A program made the position numbers and the translations under genes. Shown here piece after piece: positions 1 through 8,436 of a stretch of 49,723 bases of DNA. Within the stretch, counting starts at the first letter, position 1. The number at the start of each line of letters is the position of its first letter. This stretch comes from an uncultured Desulfobulbaceae bacterium (GTDB taxonomy: Bacteria > Desulfobacterota > Desulfobulbia > Desulfobulbales > Desulfocapsaceae), in NCBI GenBank assembly GCA_903887485.1, contig CAISPV010000025.1:1-49723 (forward strand). The letters run 5' to 3'. The notes under the pieces are model-generated. The model saw only the letters and a list, made by a program, of their open reading frames with translations, did not search any database and was not told where the DNA came from.

Positions 1-531
1 ACGTTGACGAAGGAACAATTAGAGAACTACTTTGTAGACCTGGTCGAATCACATTCATGGAGCACTGTCAAATTAGACAGACTTGGCCTGATGTTCTTCT
101 GGAAGTTTGTCCTCAATCTCGATTGGCAATGGTTGAACATTGTCAAGCCCCCTAAGGTCAAGACCATTCCGGATATTCTTACCCCCACAGAAATTGAACG
201 GCTCATCGGAGCTACCCAAAAAATGTGTTATCGTGTTTTCCTGCTGACCACATATTCAATGGGGCTTCGCCTGGAAGAAACGCTGTCTCTTCATGTTGGT
301 GACATCGATGCAGGTCGAAAGCTTGTCCATATACGTCGTGGCAAGGGCCATAAAGACCGCATGGTTCCTTTGCCGGATCGCACACTGACAGCATTGCGAC
401 TATACTGGTGCGAGCATCGGCATCCAGCAATGATTTTTCCAAATCGCATCGGCTCACTGGAAACAATGAGACAGGCAACGACCCATATGGATAAGGGGGG
501 CCCCCTATTGTCTTCTCTGGGCGCATACTGA
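1..531 (+). pseudogene. Tyrosine recombinase (XerC/D-like), both ends missing
   Basis: The frame is open from base 1, so the N-terminus lies outside the window. What remains has the end of a core-binding domain and the start of the catalytic domain: the first catalytic Arg in YSMGLRLEE and the beta-hairpin Lys in RRGKGHKDR are visible. The style (TPTEIERLIGATQK, MVPLPDRT) is that of recombinases that travel next to IS91-type transposases; that link is from family knowledge. The frame leaves recombinase-like sequence after HMDKGG, near base 500, and ends at 531. The HxxR box and the nucleophilic Tyr are therefore absent and the product cannot be active. It abuts the 3' end of a second, unrelated integrase fragment on the other strand. 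Confidence 0.8.
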
Positions 532-1186
532 TTACTTCTGGTATTGATTTCCCCCGGTAAGGGAGTCGTTTGTTCATGTTTGGTGGTAGAGCCATCATAG
601 TCTCTTTGTAATATCGAGCTTGATCAAATCCTATGGTGCCCACTGGAATATCGCCAAGAATTTCCACAAGACGGTTTAATATACCCCTAAATTCTTCTGT
701 TGTTTCTGCAACCCATGCTTTCTCCCGTGCTTTTTCTGCACAGTATTTTTCAATCATGGCGGTGAGATATACCAAGTTTTCTTCGGCGGCTTTAACAACT
801 TCGCGAACAGCATCTGGGTTATCTTTGATAGCGTCAAGCAATGCACGGGCAATGTCGTACTCTTCTTCAGGGGACTCTCTATCTATTACGACATTCTGAA
901 CAGAGACACCCCTTGAGGTTATACCTGTCATGGTAATGGTCCCGAGATTAATCACATCTGGTTTTTTGATACCAATCATGGATAAGCGAACCTCCTGAAA
1001 TGCTTTTTCAACCTTCACCGATAGTTCCTGGGCAAGTAAGATTGCTTGCCGTCGGTTTGAGGTCTTGAGTGTTTTTTTAACTTCAGTCTTGCCGATAATA
1101 AGCCGAAGAGGGCGGGGAATTACAATCCTGAAATGATAAACACCGGAAGGATTTAACACAAGATGAGATGCAATAATGATAGCCAT
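212..1186 (-). pseudogene. DUF6538-type phage/island integrase, C-terminal catalytic domain missing
   Basis: The start is the ATG at 1186, preceded by an AGAGG ribosome-binding site; the longer frame to 1288 runs into tRNA flank. The N-terminus (VYHFRIVIPRPLRLIIGK, then a TSNRRQAILLAQEL helix) is the DUF6538 module of tyrosine integrases, followed by a helical core-binding domain up to about residue 225. Real homology appears to stop near base 505. From there to 212 the frame only reads the antisense of the other recombinase fragment. No R-H-R-Y catalytic residues remain. The gene begins about 100 bp from the 3' end of tRNA-Leu, the usual place for the integrase of an island that uses that tRNA as attB. 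Probably the relic of a tRNA-targeting element. Confidence 0.75.
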
Positions 1187-1289
1187 AAAAAAACCTCTTT
1201 CTTCTTTGTACAGTTGGATTGTACCGTTCGAAGAAAGAGGAATTTTTAAACAAAGAACTATCAGTAATTTAAAACACTTACATAACAAA

Positions 1290-1376
1290 TGGTGCCGAAG
1301 GTCGGAATCGAACCGACATGGGATTGCTCCCGCGGGATTTTGAGTCCCGTGCGTCTACCAGTTTCACCACTTCGGC
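1290..1376 (-). tRNA. tRNA-Leu (anticodon CAA)
   Basis: Read on the minus strand, the gene forms a full cloverleaf: 7-bp acceptor stem GCCGAAG/CTTCGGC, discriminator A and an encoded CCA (1290-1292). The anticodon stem is CGGGA/TCCCG around the loop CTCAAAA, so the anticodon is CAA and reads UUG. A long variable arm and a GGTTCGATTCC T-arm fit the class II tRNA-Leu family. It lies next to a truncated integrase gene and was probably the integration target of that element. Confidence 0.96.
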
Positions 1377-1391
1377 AATGAAAGCTAAAAC

Positions 1392-1420
1392 TTAATACCG
1401 TCCCTGTCTGCGTCTGTCAA
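1392..1420 (-). promoter_or_regulatory. Sigma-70 promoter of tRNA-Leu
   Basis: On the minus strand a perfect TTGACA -35 box (1415-1420) is separated by 17 bp from TATTAA (1392-1397), which lies 15 bp before the tRNA 5' end. The GC-rich stretch just before the tRNA start resembles a stringent-type discriminator. A small GGGG-AAA-CCCC hairpin just upstream may end pgsA transcripts. Confidence 0.75.
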
Positions 1421-1440
1421 GGAAAATGGGGTTTCCCCGA

Positions 1441-2007
1441 TTATGACTTGACTGTTTCCTGAAATATATTTCGTAAGTTATAAAAATAATCTATTCCTGA
1501 CCAGATGGCCATGACTAAACTGATATACAACAGTATCTGGCCGATCTGATGGAGATAGGGAACCGGCAGAACACCAAGAGGAAAAATTAGAAATCCAATC
1601 CCGAAATACTGAAAATTACTCTTGATCTTTCCCATTTGTCCAGCAGACACAACCACCCCGGTCGACGCGGCAAGCCCCCTGAACCCAGTAATAATGATCT
1701 CGCGACAGATAATCAGCAGACAAACCCAGGCAGGAATCCGTCCCATGGGAATAAGCATAATCAGGGCGGTTGCGACCAGCACCTTATCCGCAAGGGGATC
1801 CATCAGCTTGCCAAGAGTCGTCTCACTCTTGTATTTTCTGGCAAAATAGCCATCTACAAAGTCTGTAAGCGCGGCAAAGACAAAAACAAAAAAAGTCACC
1901 AGTTCAATAGCGGTTGTCTGTTCCACTGAAAACAACACTATGAGCACGGGAATCATGGCAAAACGAAGACCCGTGAATATATTTGGCAACGTCACCAGTT
2001 GATCCAT
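1441..2007 (-). CDS. pgsA: CDP-diacylglycerol-glycerol-3-phosphate 3-phosphatidyltransferase
   Basis: Makes phosphatidylglycerol phosphate from CDP-diacylglycerol and glycerol-3-phosphate, the committed step to phosphatidylglycerol and cardiolipin in the inner membrane. The full CDP-alcohol phosphotransferase signature is present: D49-x2-D52-G53-x2-A56-R57-x8-G66-x3-D70-x3-D74. The protein is 188 residues with several hydrophobic helices and an N-terminal TLPNIFTGLR typical of PgsA. Length and motif spacing are normal for the family. It lies between a lytic transglycosylase gene and tRNA-Leu, all on the minus strand. The closely related phosphatidylserine or cardiolipin synthases of this superfamily are less likely given the N-terminal motif. 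Confidence 0.93.
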   Translation of the reverse strand: MDQLVTLPNIFTGLRFAMIPVLIVLFSVEQTTAIELVTFFVFVFAALTDFVDGYFARKYKSETTLGKLMDPLADKVLVATALIMLIPMGRIPAWVCLLIICREIIITGFRGLAASTGVVVSAGQMGKIKSNFQYFGIGFLIFPLGVLPVPYLHQIGQILLYISLVMAIWSGIDYFYNLRNIFQETVKS

Positions 2008-2039
2008 TTCTTACTCCCAACCACAAGCCCTCTTGGCTG

Positions 2040-2729
2040 TCATCTCACTGTCACCAGACCACCCACCCTAATAGCCGAGGTTACAGAGACGGGTTGCCGC
2101 CCAACGCCCTTATAATCTTTATAGTGTTGCAGTACGCGCTGGACATATTCCACCGTCTCAGGGATCTGTGGTATCTGATTCGTGCGTTTGACCAGATTCG
2201 GCCCGGCATTATAGGCAGCAAGACTCAAAGGAATATTCCCGTTAAAGGTATCAAGCATAGTGCGAAAATAACGTGTTCCCCCATCAATATTTGCCCGTGG
2301 ATCAAAGGAATTGGACACATTGAGATCCCTGGCCGTTCCCGGCATGAGCTGCATGAGCCCCTGGGCGCCTTTTTGCGACCTGGCATAGCAATCAAAATCA
2401 GACTCTGCCTTAATGATTGCTTTTATGAGTTGAGGATCAACATTGTAACGGTAACCGCACTGTTTAATATGCTGATCATAAACAGTGCTATTTTTCTGAA
2501 AATCACGGCGTCCACCAACTCGAACCTCAGGCCAATCGCGACCTGACGGTTTACTGATAGCCTTTTCATCACTCTGATAGAGGCGACACTGGTTAGAGGC
2601 AGGGACATTGGTATAATAACGCGTTCCCTTGCTATCCACATAGGTGTACATATCAGCCCTGGCCATGGACTGTCCATAAAACAGGAGTGCCATCGCTGCC
2701 ACTAATAACATTCTACCGGCTGTTCCCAT
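2040..2729 (-). CDS. Lytic murein transglycosylase with N-terminal DUF4124-like domain
   Basis: Cleaves the MurNAc-GlcNAc bond of peptidoglycan with formation of 1,6-anhydroMurNAc. The first 26 residues form a Sec signal peptide ending near SMARA. A DUF4124-like segment follows (MYTYVDSKGTRYYTN, about 27-60), then an SLT domain of the MltC/Slt family (about 88-200) with catalytic Glu109 in KAESDFDC and the conserved boxes GAQGLMQLMP and AAYNAGP. The 229-residue length suits a compact periplasmic enzyme. An AAGGTG site lies before the ATG. It lies 32 bp upstream of pgsA. The exact class within family 1 lytic transglycosylases cannot be set from sequence alone. Confidence 0.9.
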   Translation of the reverse strand: MGTAGRMLLVAAMALLFYGQSMARADMYTYVDSKGTRYYTNVPASNQCRLYQSDEKAISKPSGRDWPEVRVGGRRDFQKNSTVYDQHIKQCGYRYNVDPQLIKAIIKAESDFDCYARSQKGAQGLMQLMPGTARDLNVSNSFDPRANIDGGTRYFRTMLDTFNGNIPLSLAAYNAGPNLVKRTNQIPQIPETVEYVQRVLQHYKDYKGVGRQPVSVTSAIRVGGLVTVR

Positions 2730-2850
2730 TTTTCACCTTTTTTGTCCCGAAATTTTTATACCCCTTGGCCTGCCGCTATCATACCATCATCTTTTCAACC
2801 CATTATTGGGTGCAAGGCCAATGTGACGACCTGAATACCTTACAAATGAA

Positions 2851-3495
2851 TCACTTTTTTCTTTTTTCCCAGTCAGCCAGAAACTGTTCCATGCCGAGAG
2901 TGGTTAAAGGATGTTTTGCCAACTGCTCAATCACCTTGAGTGGGATGGTGGCAATATCAGCACCTATCATCGCCGCATCCATCACATGAAGCGGGCTTCT
3001 GACACTGGCGACAATCACCTCACTCTGGAAATCGTAGTTACGATACACCGTCATGATCTCACTGATCAGCTCCATCCCATGCTGGCCAATATCATCAAGC
3101 CTGCCGACAAAAGGGCTGACATAGGTGGCGCCGGCCTTGGCGGCCAGAAGCGCCTGAGCTGCTGAGAACACGAGGGTCACATTCGTATTGATCCCCAGGG
3201 CCGTAAGTTGTTTGACCGCCTTCATCCCCTCCATGATCATGGGAATCTTGATCACAATATTGTCACTCAGGGCCGCAAGGACTTTGGCCTCCTTTACCAT
3301 GCCATCCGCCTCAAGACTGATCACCTCAGCACTGACCGGACCATCCACCACCTGACAGATCTCTTTCAGGATCTCTTCAAATTGCTTGTTTTCCCTGGCA
3401 ATCAGTGAAGGATTGGTTGTCACGCCATCGACCATACCCATGGCAACGCCTTTTTTGATCTCATCAATATTGGCGGTATCTATAAAAAACTTCAT
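2851..3495 (-). CDS. tal: Transaldolase of the small TalC/FSA family
   Basis: A class I aldolase of the non-oxidative pentose phosphate pathway. The ATG at 3495 is chosen over a longer frame because AAGGAG lies just upstream and [13 protein letters not shown] is the family N-terminus. The product has 214 residues. Lys83 in VIKIPM is the Schiff-base lysine, and Asp6 and the TTNPS loop are conserved. At the position of Tyr131 of E. coli fructose-6-phosphate aldolase (YVAPY) this protein has Phe129 (YVSPF). In this family Phe there marks transaldolase and Tyr marks the aldolase, so transaldolase is the better name. The start overlaps the stop of the YHS gene by ATGA, implying translational coupling. 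Confidence 0.88.
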   Translation of the reverse strand: MKFFIDTANIDEIKKGVAMGMVDGVTTNPSLIARENKQFEEILKEICQVVDGPVSAEVISLEADGMVKEAKVLAALSDNIVIKIPMIMEGMKAVKQLTALGINTNVTLVFSAAQALLAAKAGATYVSPFVGRLDDIGQHGMELISEIMTVYRNYDFQSEVIVASVRSPLHVMDAAMIGADIATIPLKVIEQLAKHPLTTLGMEQFLADWEKRKK

Positions 3496-3761
3496 TGTTT
3501 CTCTCCTTTTTCGCTGATAAACCGACTGCAACATGCCTCGCTGCAGAAATAATAGATCTGTTTTTCATGTTGCAACCGTATTGCCTGGCCCTTGGGAACA
3601 AGGGTATGACACACAGGATCCTCTACAAGCGCATCGGACACCGGGGGGGAATATCTTTCATCAGACTGTTTGTTAACAGATTTTTTCTTGCCAATGCCAA
3701 TAAGCAAACGATACCCAACATAGAAGAGAATGGCCAGAATCACCAAGCGTAGAGGACTCAC
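3492..3761 (-). CDS. Small membrane-anchored YHS-domain protein
   Basis: An 89-residue protein with a GTG start at 3761 preceded by AAGGGG. Residues 4-22 form one hydrophobic helix. A short polar linker follows, then a YHS domain (about 47-82) with EDPVCHT and [15 protein letters not shown] domains bind metals through such Cys residues and occur in copper and other metal-handling proteins, and the same fold is common as a small stand-alone protein of unknown role in Desulfobacterota. Its stop codon overlaps the transaldolase start, so the two are co-translated, but no shared function is obvious. The extra Cys pair (ACC) is a possible metal or redox site. Confidence 0.75.
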   Translation of the reverse strand: MSPLRLVILAILFYVGYRLLIGIGKKKSVNKQSDERYSPPVSDALVEDPVCHTLVPKGQAIRLQHEKQIYYFCSEACCSRFISEKGEKQ

Positions 3762-3814
3762 ACCAGCCCCCTTCTTTCGTTTATCATTTGGTAAAAAGAA
3801 AAACCCATAGAGTT

Positions 3815-3843
3815 ATTATAGTCGTCCATAGATAAATGTCTAA
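3815..3843 (-). promoter_or_regulatory. Sigma-70 promoter of the YHS-transaldolase pair
   Basis: On the minus strand TTAGAC (3838-3843) is separated by 17 bp from a perfect TATAAT (3815-3820), about 55 bp before the GTG start at 3761. It lies in the 139-bp gap after folK, so YHS-tal need not depend on readthrough from the long arg/dap operon. Confidence 0.65.
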
Positions 3844-3900
3844 TGATTCTTTCCCATAACAAATAGCGGTCCCATTCCTGATGATACGGCAGGGGTGCAA

Positions 3901-4443
3901 TCATTCTGCTCGTTCAATCCGGGTGATACCCTGCGCTGGGACTTTTCCTTGCTGAATTTGCAAGAGAAGCTGCTGGTAGAGGACCTCGACCGTCTGTCCG
4001 GTCAGAGGATCCCGGAACCAGGGCGCAATCTGGGCAAGCGGGGCAAGGACAAAAAGACGATTGGCAATATGGGGATGCGGCAGGAGCAATTCAGGTGAAC
4101 TGGACACTGTATCGCCGAAATAAAGCAGGTCCAGATCAAGAAAACGATCCTGATAGCCTGACGCATGAACGTCGCGCAGACGTCCATGCTCTGTTTCTAC
4201 CTGCAACAAAAGACGTAACAACTCTAATGGCCCGAGTTCCGTCTCCACCATGCCCACACCATTGGTAAAAAGAGACCGGCTGGTCATGCCCACAGCCTCG
4301 GTGACATACAGTGATGAGAGCTGGCACGGAGTAACCATTTTCTCAACGGCCAGTCGATTCCAGGCGCTCAAAACAAGTTGCCTGCCATTGCCAAGATTGG
4401 AACCAAAACCGATAAAGGCCTGGGTCGTTTTCCCCGCGCTCAC
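3901..4443 (-). CDS. folK: 2-amino-4-hydroxy-6-hydroxymethyldihydropteridine pyrophosphokinase
   Basis: Transfers pyrophosphate from ATP to 6-hydroxymethyl-dihydropterin in folate synthesis. The HPPK signature is present as YQDRFLDLDLLYFGD, with the two Asp that bind the Mg-ATP pair, and the N-terminal FIGFGSNLGNG opens the fold. Length is 180 residues, normal for a monofunctional enzyme. The start is a GTG at 4443, because the ATG two bases upstream leads at once to a stop. Only 3 bp separate it from the dapB stop, so it is the last gene of the arg-dap operon. Another folate-related gene, 5-formyl-THF cyclo-ligase, lies far away at 45 kb. Confidence 0.93.
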   Translation of the reverse strand: MSAGKTTQAFIGFGSNLGNGRQLVLSAWNRLAVEKMVTPCQLSSLYVTEAVGMTSRSLFTNGVGMVETELGPLELLRLLLQVETEHGRLRDVHASGYQDRFLDLDLLYFGDTVSSSPELLLPHPHIANRLFVLAPLAQIAPWFRDPLTGQTVEVLYQQLLLQIQQGKVPAQGITRIERAE

Positions 4444-4446
4444 ATC

Positions 4447-5256
4447 CTACAGATCCTGCAATCCCAAGACATCAAACATCGAGTACAAGCCTGGTTTTTT
4501 GCCAACAACCCAGGCCGCAGCAGTGGCAGCTCCCTTGGCAAAATTATCCCGACTGTGGGCACGATGGGTAATCTCAATGCGCTCGCCTGGGCCGGCAAAA
4601 TAAATAGTGTGCTCGCCTACAATATCTCCAGCCCGGATCGTCTGGATACCAATCTCTTTTTTGGTCCGCTCCCCAATCATCCCATGACGCGTATAAACAC
4701 CGACTTCGGCAAGATTACGATGCACACCCGACGCGGCCATTTCCGCCAGCTTCAAGGCCGTGCCGCTAGGGGCGTCTTTTTTCTTGTTATGATGGGCCTC
4801 GATAATCTCGATATCATAGTCATCACCAAGAATTGCAGCAGTTTTTGCAGCCAGTTTAAACAGGACATTGACGCCAACAGCCATGTTCGGGGCTTGGACA
4901 CAGGGGAAATGCCGGCTGAGACTGGCCAACTCTTCCAGCTCTTCCGCCGTCAGTCCGGTTGTGCCAATAACCATCGCCTTGTTATACCGTGCGGCCAGAC
5001 GGGCAAATTCCATGGTGGCCTTATGAAAGGTAAAATCAATGAGAACATCACCCTGTTCAATCACCGCCTCCAGACCTTCGGCAATAGAAACTCCAGCCCG
5101 TCCCCAGCCGGCAAGCTCACCTGGATCACGGCCAATGGTGGGACTACCGGCAGCCTCAAAGGCCGCGGCATACTGTAATTCTGGGTGCTCCTGCACCATA
5201 TATCCTACTCGCTGCCCCATGCGACCGGAGGCCCCGGCAATAATAACATTGATCAT
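4447..5256 (-). CDS. dapB: 4-hydroxy-tetrahydrodipicolinate reductase
   Basis: NAD(P)H-dependent reduction that follows DapA in the diaminopimelate/lysine pathway. The Rossmann loop GASGRMG lies at residues 8-14. The catalytic motif EAHHNKKKDAPSGTA has H155 as acid/base and K159 as the second catalytic residue. Length, 269 residues, matches the family. It is followed after 3 bp by folK and preceded 66 bp upstream by dapA, all on one strand, giving successive pathway enzymes in one operon. Confidence 0.96.
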   Translation of the reverse strand: MINVIIAGASGRMGQRVGYMVQEHPELQYAAAFEAAGSPTIGRDPGELAGWGRAGVSIAEGLEAVIEQGDVLIDFTFHKATMEFARLAARYNKAMVIGTTGLTAEELEELASLSRHFPCVQAPNMAVGVNVLFKLAAKTAAILGDDYDIEIIEAHHNKKKDAPSGTALKLAEMAASGVHRNLAEVGVYTRHGMIGERTKKEIGIQTIRAGDIVGEHTIYFAGPGERIEITHRAHSRDNFAKGAATAAAWVVGKKPGLYSMFDVLGLQDL

Positions 5257-5322
5257 TCCGTTTTCCTTTTCTCTGAATAAAGCACGCTCATTGCGGCAGT
5301 CTGCCTTGCGGGCAAAAACCCT

Positions 5323-6204
5323 TTATACCAATCCGGCATCTTTCATTGCCGCAGTCAATTTAGCAAGGGCCGCATCATCAATGGCTGACAATGGCAGCCG
5401 GGGCATACCATCTTTTATCTTGCCCATCAACTCAACCCCCTTTTTGGCAGGCACAGGATTGGGCGCACAAAACATCGCATTCATGAGTGGAAAGAGACGA
5501 TAATGAATCTTGTTGGCCTTTTTCAGGTCTCCAGCCAAAGAGGCCTCCATCAGATCAGCCATCCCTTTGGGATCGACATTGGAGGTCACAGAAATAACCC
5601 CCTTGCCGCCAATAAAAACTGTGGGCATGGAGGTAAAGTCATCACCAGAGAGCACAATAAACTTGGGAGGACAGAGACGGATTATCTCGCTGATCTGCTG
5701 CAAACTGCCGCAGGCCTCTTTAATGCCGATAATATTTTTAACCTTGGCAAGACGCGCCACTGTTTCCGGCAACATATTGATGGCTGTCCGTCCAGGAACA
5801 TTATACAAGAACATCGGGATCTTCACATTCTCAGCTATAGCCTTGAAATGCTGGAATAATCCTTCCTGGCTAGGTTTGTTGTAATAAGGAGTTACCGAGA
5901 GAACCGCATCGGCGCCGCTCTCCTTGGCACTCGCGGTGAGCTCAATCGCCTCTTTGGTGTTATTGGCACCAGTTCCGGCGATAACCGGAACCCGACCACG
6001 AACGGTCTTGACTGTCAGCTCAATAACCCGCTTATGCTCATCAAAATCCAGGGTTGCCGATTCACCTGTTGTTCCGCAGGGAACAATGCCATGTGTGCCA
6101 TTGGCAATCTGAAATTCAATAAGATCCACCAACCCCTGTTCATCCACTTTTCCATCAATAAAGGGGGTGACAATGGCAACGATTGCGCCGTAATACTTTT
6201 TCAT
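5323..6204 (-). CDS. dapA: 4-hydroxy-tetrahydrodipicolinate synthase
   Basis: Condenses pyruvate and aspartate semialdehyde, the first step specific to diaminopimelate and lysine. Schiff-base Lys162 lies in IIGIKEACG. Thr45/Thr46 in GTTGES and Tyr134 in LYNVPGRT complete the catalytic relay. The protein is 293 residues, as expected. The ATG at 6204 has AGGAGA upstream. No lysine riboswitch is recognisable in the 51-bp gap to dapF, and the gene probably relies on operon readthrough. Confidence 0.96.
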   Translation of the reverse strand: MKKYYGAIVAIVTPFIDGKVDEQGLVDLIEFQIANGTHGIVPCGTTGESATLDFDEHKRVIELTVKTVRGRVPVIAGTGANNTKEAIELTASAKESGADAVLSVTPYYNKPSQEGLFQHFKAIAENVKIPMFLYNVPGRTAINMLPETVARLAKVKNIIGIKEACGSLQQISEIIRLCPPKFIVLSGDDFTSMPTVFIGGKGVISVTSNVDPKGMADLMEASLAGDLKKANKIHYRLFPLMNAMFCAPNPVPAKKGVELMGKIKDGMPRLPLSAIDDAALAKLTAAMKDAGLV

Positions 6205-6255
6205 AATTCATCTCCTGATATGACTTTTGTAACCAAGATATATTTTTTCAACGGC

Positions 6256-7119
6256 TCAGAGCAATGCCTCTGCCGTCAATTTTCCTTCATAGATAATGCG
6301 AGCAGGCCCCTGGAGAAAAACATTCTCCGCCTGCGGCCCATGCTGGCCAACCTGCAGATCAAACAAAACAATCAATCGCTCCCCCCCTGAGGTGATCACT
6401 GTCACGGGTGAAGAGGCCAAGCCGTAAGTGGCGGCAAAGAGTGCGGATGCCACCGCGCCGGTGCCGCAGGCCATGGTTTCATCCTCCACCCCGCGCTCAT
6501 AGGTCCGAACCCGAAGGGTATTCTCCGCCAGTTTCTGCACAAAATTCACATTGGTGCCAGCAGGCTGGAACAGGGGATGAAAACGAACAATCTTTCCCCA
6601 CTCCTGAACGGGAACGCTCTCTTCATCCTCCATAAAAAGCACGGCATGGGGCACTCCGCTGTTCACAAAGGACAGGATTTTTTCCTGGCCAGCGAGGATG
6701 ACCGACAGATTTGTCCTGAAATCACAGGGAGCTGTCATCCGTAGCCGTACGGTTTCGTCGTCACCCGTGTTATTCCTGCAGATCTCAGCCTCAATGATCC
6801 CGGCCAGGGTCTCAAAGGACATACGGGAACCGGCAATCCCTTTATTATAGGCAAAACGGGCTGCACAACGAGCCCCATTACCACACATCTCGGCCACAGA
6901 ACCATCACCGTTATAAAAACGCCAGCGGAAATCAGCCACAGCAGAATTTTCAATCAAAATCAGTCCGTCGGCCCCCACGGAAAACATGCGGCGACACACT
7001 CGTTTCGCAAACCCTGCCTGCTCTGCCTCGGGAATCAGCGGTACACGATGATCAATGACAATGAAATCATTGCCCGCGCCGCTCATTTTGGTAAAGGGAA
7101 CCGGAAAATCAATGGCCAT
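6256..7119 (-). CDS. dapF: Diaminopimelate epimerase
   Basis: Interconverts LL- and meso-diaminopimelate by a two-base Cys mechanism without cofactor. Both catalytic cysteines are seen: C79 in EMCGNGARC and C218 in ETMACGTGAVAS. The N-terminal KMSGAGNDFIVID is the family hallmark. Length is 287 residues. Three base pairs separate it from the lysA stop upstream, so the two enzymes that make and consume meso-DAP are tightly coupled. Confidence 0.96.
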   Translation of the reverse strand: MAIDFPVPFTKMSGAGNDFIVIDHRVPLIPEAEQAGFAKRVCRRMFSVGADGLILIENSAVADFRWRFYNGDGSVAEMCGNGARCAARFAYNKGIAGSRMSFETLAGIIEAEICRNNTGDDETVRLRMTAPCDFRTNLSVILAGQEKILSFVNSGVPHAVLFMEDEESVPVQEWGKIVRFHPLFQPAGTNVNFVQKLAENTLRVRTYERGVEDETMACGTGAVASALFAATYGLASSPVTVITSGGERLIVLFDLQVGQHGPQAENVFLQGPARIIYEGKLTAEALL

Positions 7120-7122
7120 ATT

Positions 7123-8391
7123 CTACTCCGCACCACCTGGAATAGTCTCTCCCTGAACAAGAGACGCCATGGTCTCCCTCTGGCGGATTATTCCGTAATT
7201 ACTGCCATCCACGAGAACCTCGGCCACCCTGGGCCGTGAGTTGTAGTTGGAGGACATGCTGAACCCATAGGCTCCGGCGCTCATTACCGCCAGGAGATCA
7301 CCCTGCTCCACCCGTGGCAGTTCCCGGTCTTTGGCCAGAAAATCTCCCGTCTCACAGATCGGGCCGACAATATCCACCACCTCTCGCTCCGCACCTTTCT
7401 CACGCACAGGCACAATGGCGTGATAGGCGCCATACAGACTGGGGCGGGCCAAGTCGTTCATGGCCGCATCCACCACCACAAAATTCTTCACCTGATCAAC
7501 GCCCCGGTTGCTCTTGGTATATTGGACCTCAGTCACCAAAATAGCCGCATTCCCGACAATAACCCGACCCGGTTCAAGGATCAGGGTGGCATGCACCCCC
7601 TGCAACTCCTTCATAATCGCCGCCGCATACTCCTGGGGATGAGGCGGTTGTTCCTCATCATAGGTAATACCGACACCGCCGCCCAGATCGATAAATTCGA
7701 TGGAAATACCCTTGGCCGCAAGTCGTTCCACCAAACCTTTCACCTTCCGCAATGACTCAATAAAAGGTGAAATCAGGGTCAACTGCGAACCAATATGGCA
7801 ACTCACTCCTTTGACTGCAATATTCTCCATGGCCATTGCCCGAACATACAGATCAGGGACCTCAGCAATGGGAATACCGAATTTATTCTTGGCAAGCCCT
7901 GTGGAGATATAGGCATGGGTCTTGGGATCAACATCAGGATTAACGCGAAAGGAGACCGGGGCCTGCACTCCGATGGAGGCCGCAACCTGTTGCAGACGTT
8001 CAAGCTCCTGGGCGGATTCCACATTAAAAAGCAGAATGCCTGACTCCAAGGCATAACGCAACTCCTGCTCAGTCTTGCCCACGCCTGAATAGATGATCCG
8101 TTTGGGGTCAACACCGGCCTTCAGGGCCCGGTACAACTCACCACCTGAAACAATATCAGCGCCACCGCCAAGGCTTGCAAAAAGATTGAGAATGGCAATA
8201 TTGGAACAGGCCTTGACCGCAAAGCAGGTCAGATGATCAATACCGGCAAAGGCAGAATCAAAGGCCTGAAAATGACGAGTCAAGGTCGCTTTGGAATAGA
8301 GATAAAAAGGGGTTCCCACATCCCTGGCAATATCTGCAACCGCTACCTGCTCACAGAACAGCTCCCCGTTTTTTGACACAAAATGATTCAA
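7123..8391 (-). CDS. lysA: Diaminopimelate decarboxylase
   Basis: PLP enzyme that makes L-lysine from meso-DAP, the last lysine step. Lys60 in CFAVKACSN binds PLP. HIGSQL, the glycine-rich phosphate loop LGGGVGITY, EPGR and the active-site Cys of GPICETGDFLA are all present. The start is a TTG at 8391 with GAGG six bases upstream, giving 422 residues beginning with the typical FVSKNGELFCEQV segment. It lies between the Fn3 lipoprotein gene and dapF. Confidence 0.95.
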   Translation of the reverse strand: MNHFVSKNGELFCEQVAVADIARDVGTPFYLYSKATLTRHFQAFDSAFAGIDHLTCFAVKACSNIAILNLFASLGGGADIVSGGELYRALKAGVDPKRIIYSGVGKTEQELRYALESGILLFNVESAQELERLQQVAASIGVQAPVSFRVNPDVDPKTHAYISTGLAKNKFGIPIAEVPDLYVRAMAMENIAVKGVSCHIGSQLTLISPFIESLRKVKGLVERLAAKGISIEFIDLGGGVGITYDEEQPPHPQEYAAAIMKELQGVHATLILEPGRVIVGNAAILVTEVQYTKSNRGVDQVKNFVVVDAAMNDLARPSLYGAYHAIVPVREKGAEREVVDIVGPICETGDFLAKDRELPRVEQGDLLAVMSAGAYGFSMSSNYNSRPRVAEVLVDGSNYGIIRQRETMASLVQGETIPGGAE

Positions 8392-8436
8392 GACAACCTC
8401 GAAATGTTGAAAGAAAAAAGTGGTAAAGCTGTTTGC

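Noticed and set aside
4378-5178. 266-codon plus-strand open frame over dapB
   Set aside because: Shadow of dapB. Composition and lack of motifs do not support a gene.
5257-5322. Lysine riboswitch near dapA/dapB
   Set aside because: Gaps between the dap genes are 66 bp or less, too short for a lysine riboswitch, and no leader before argB resembles one.
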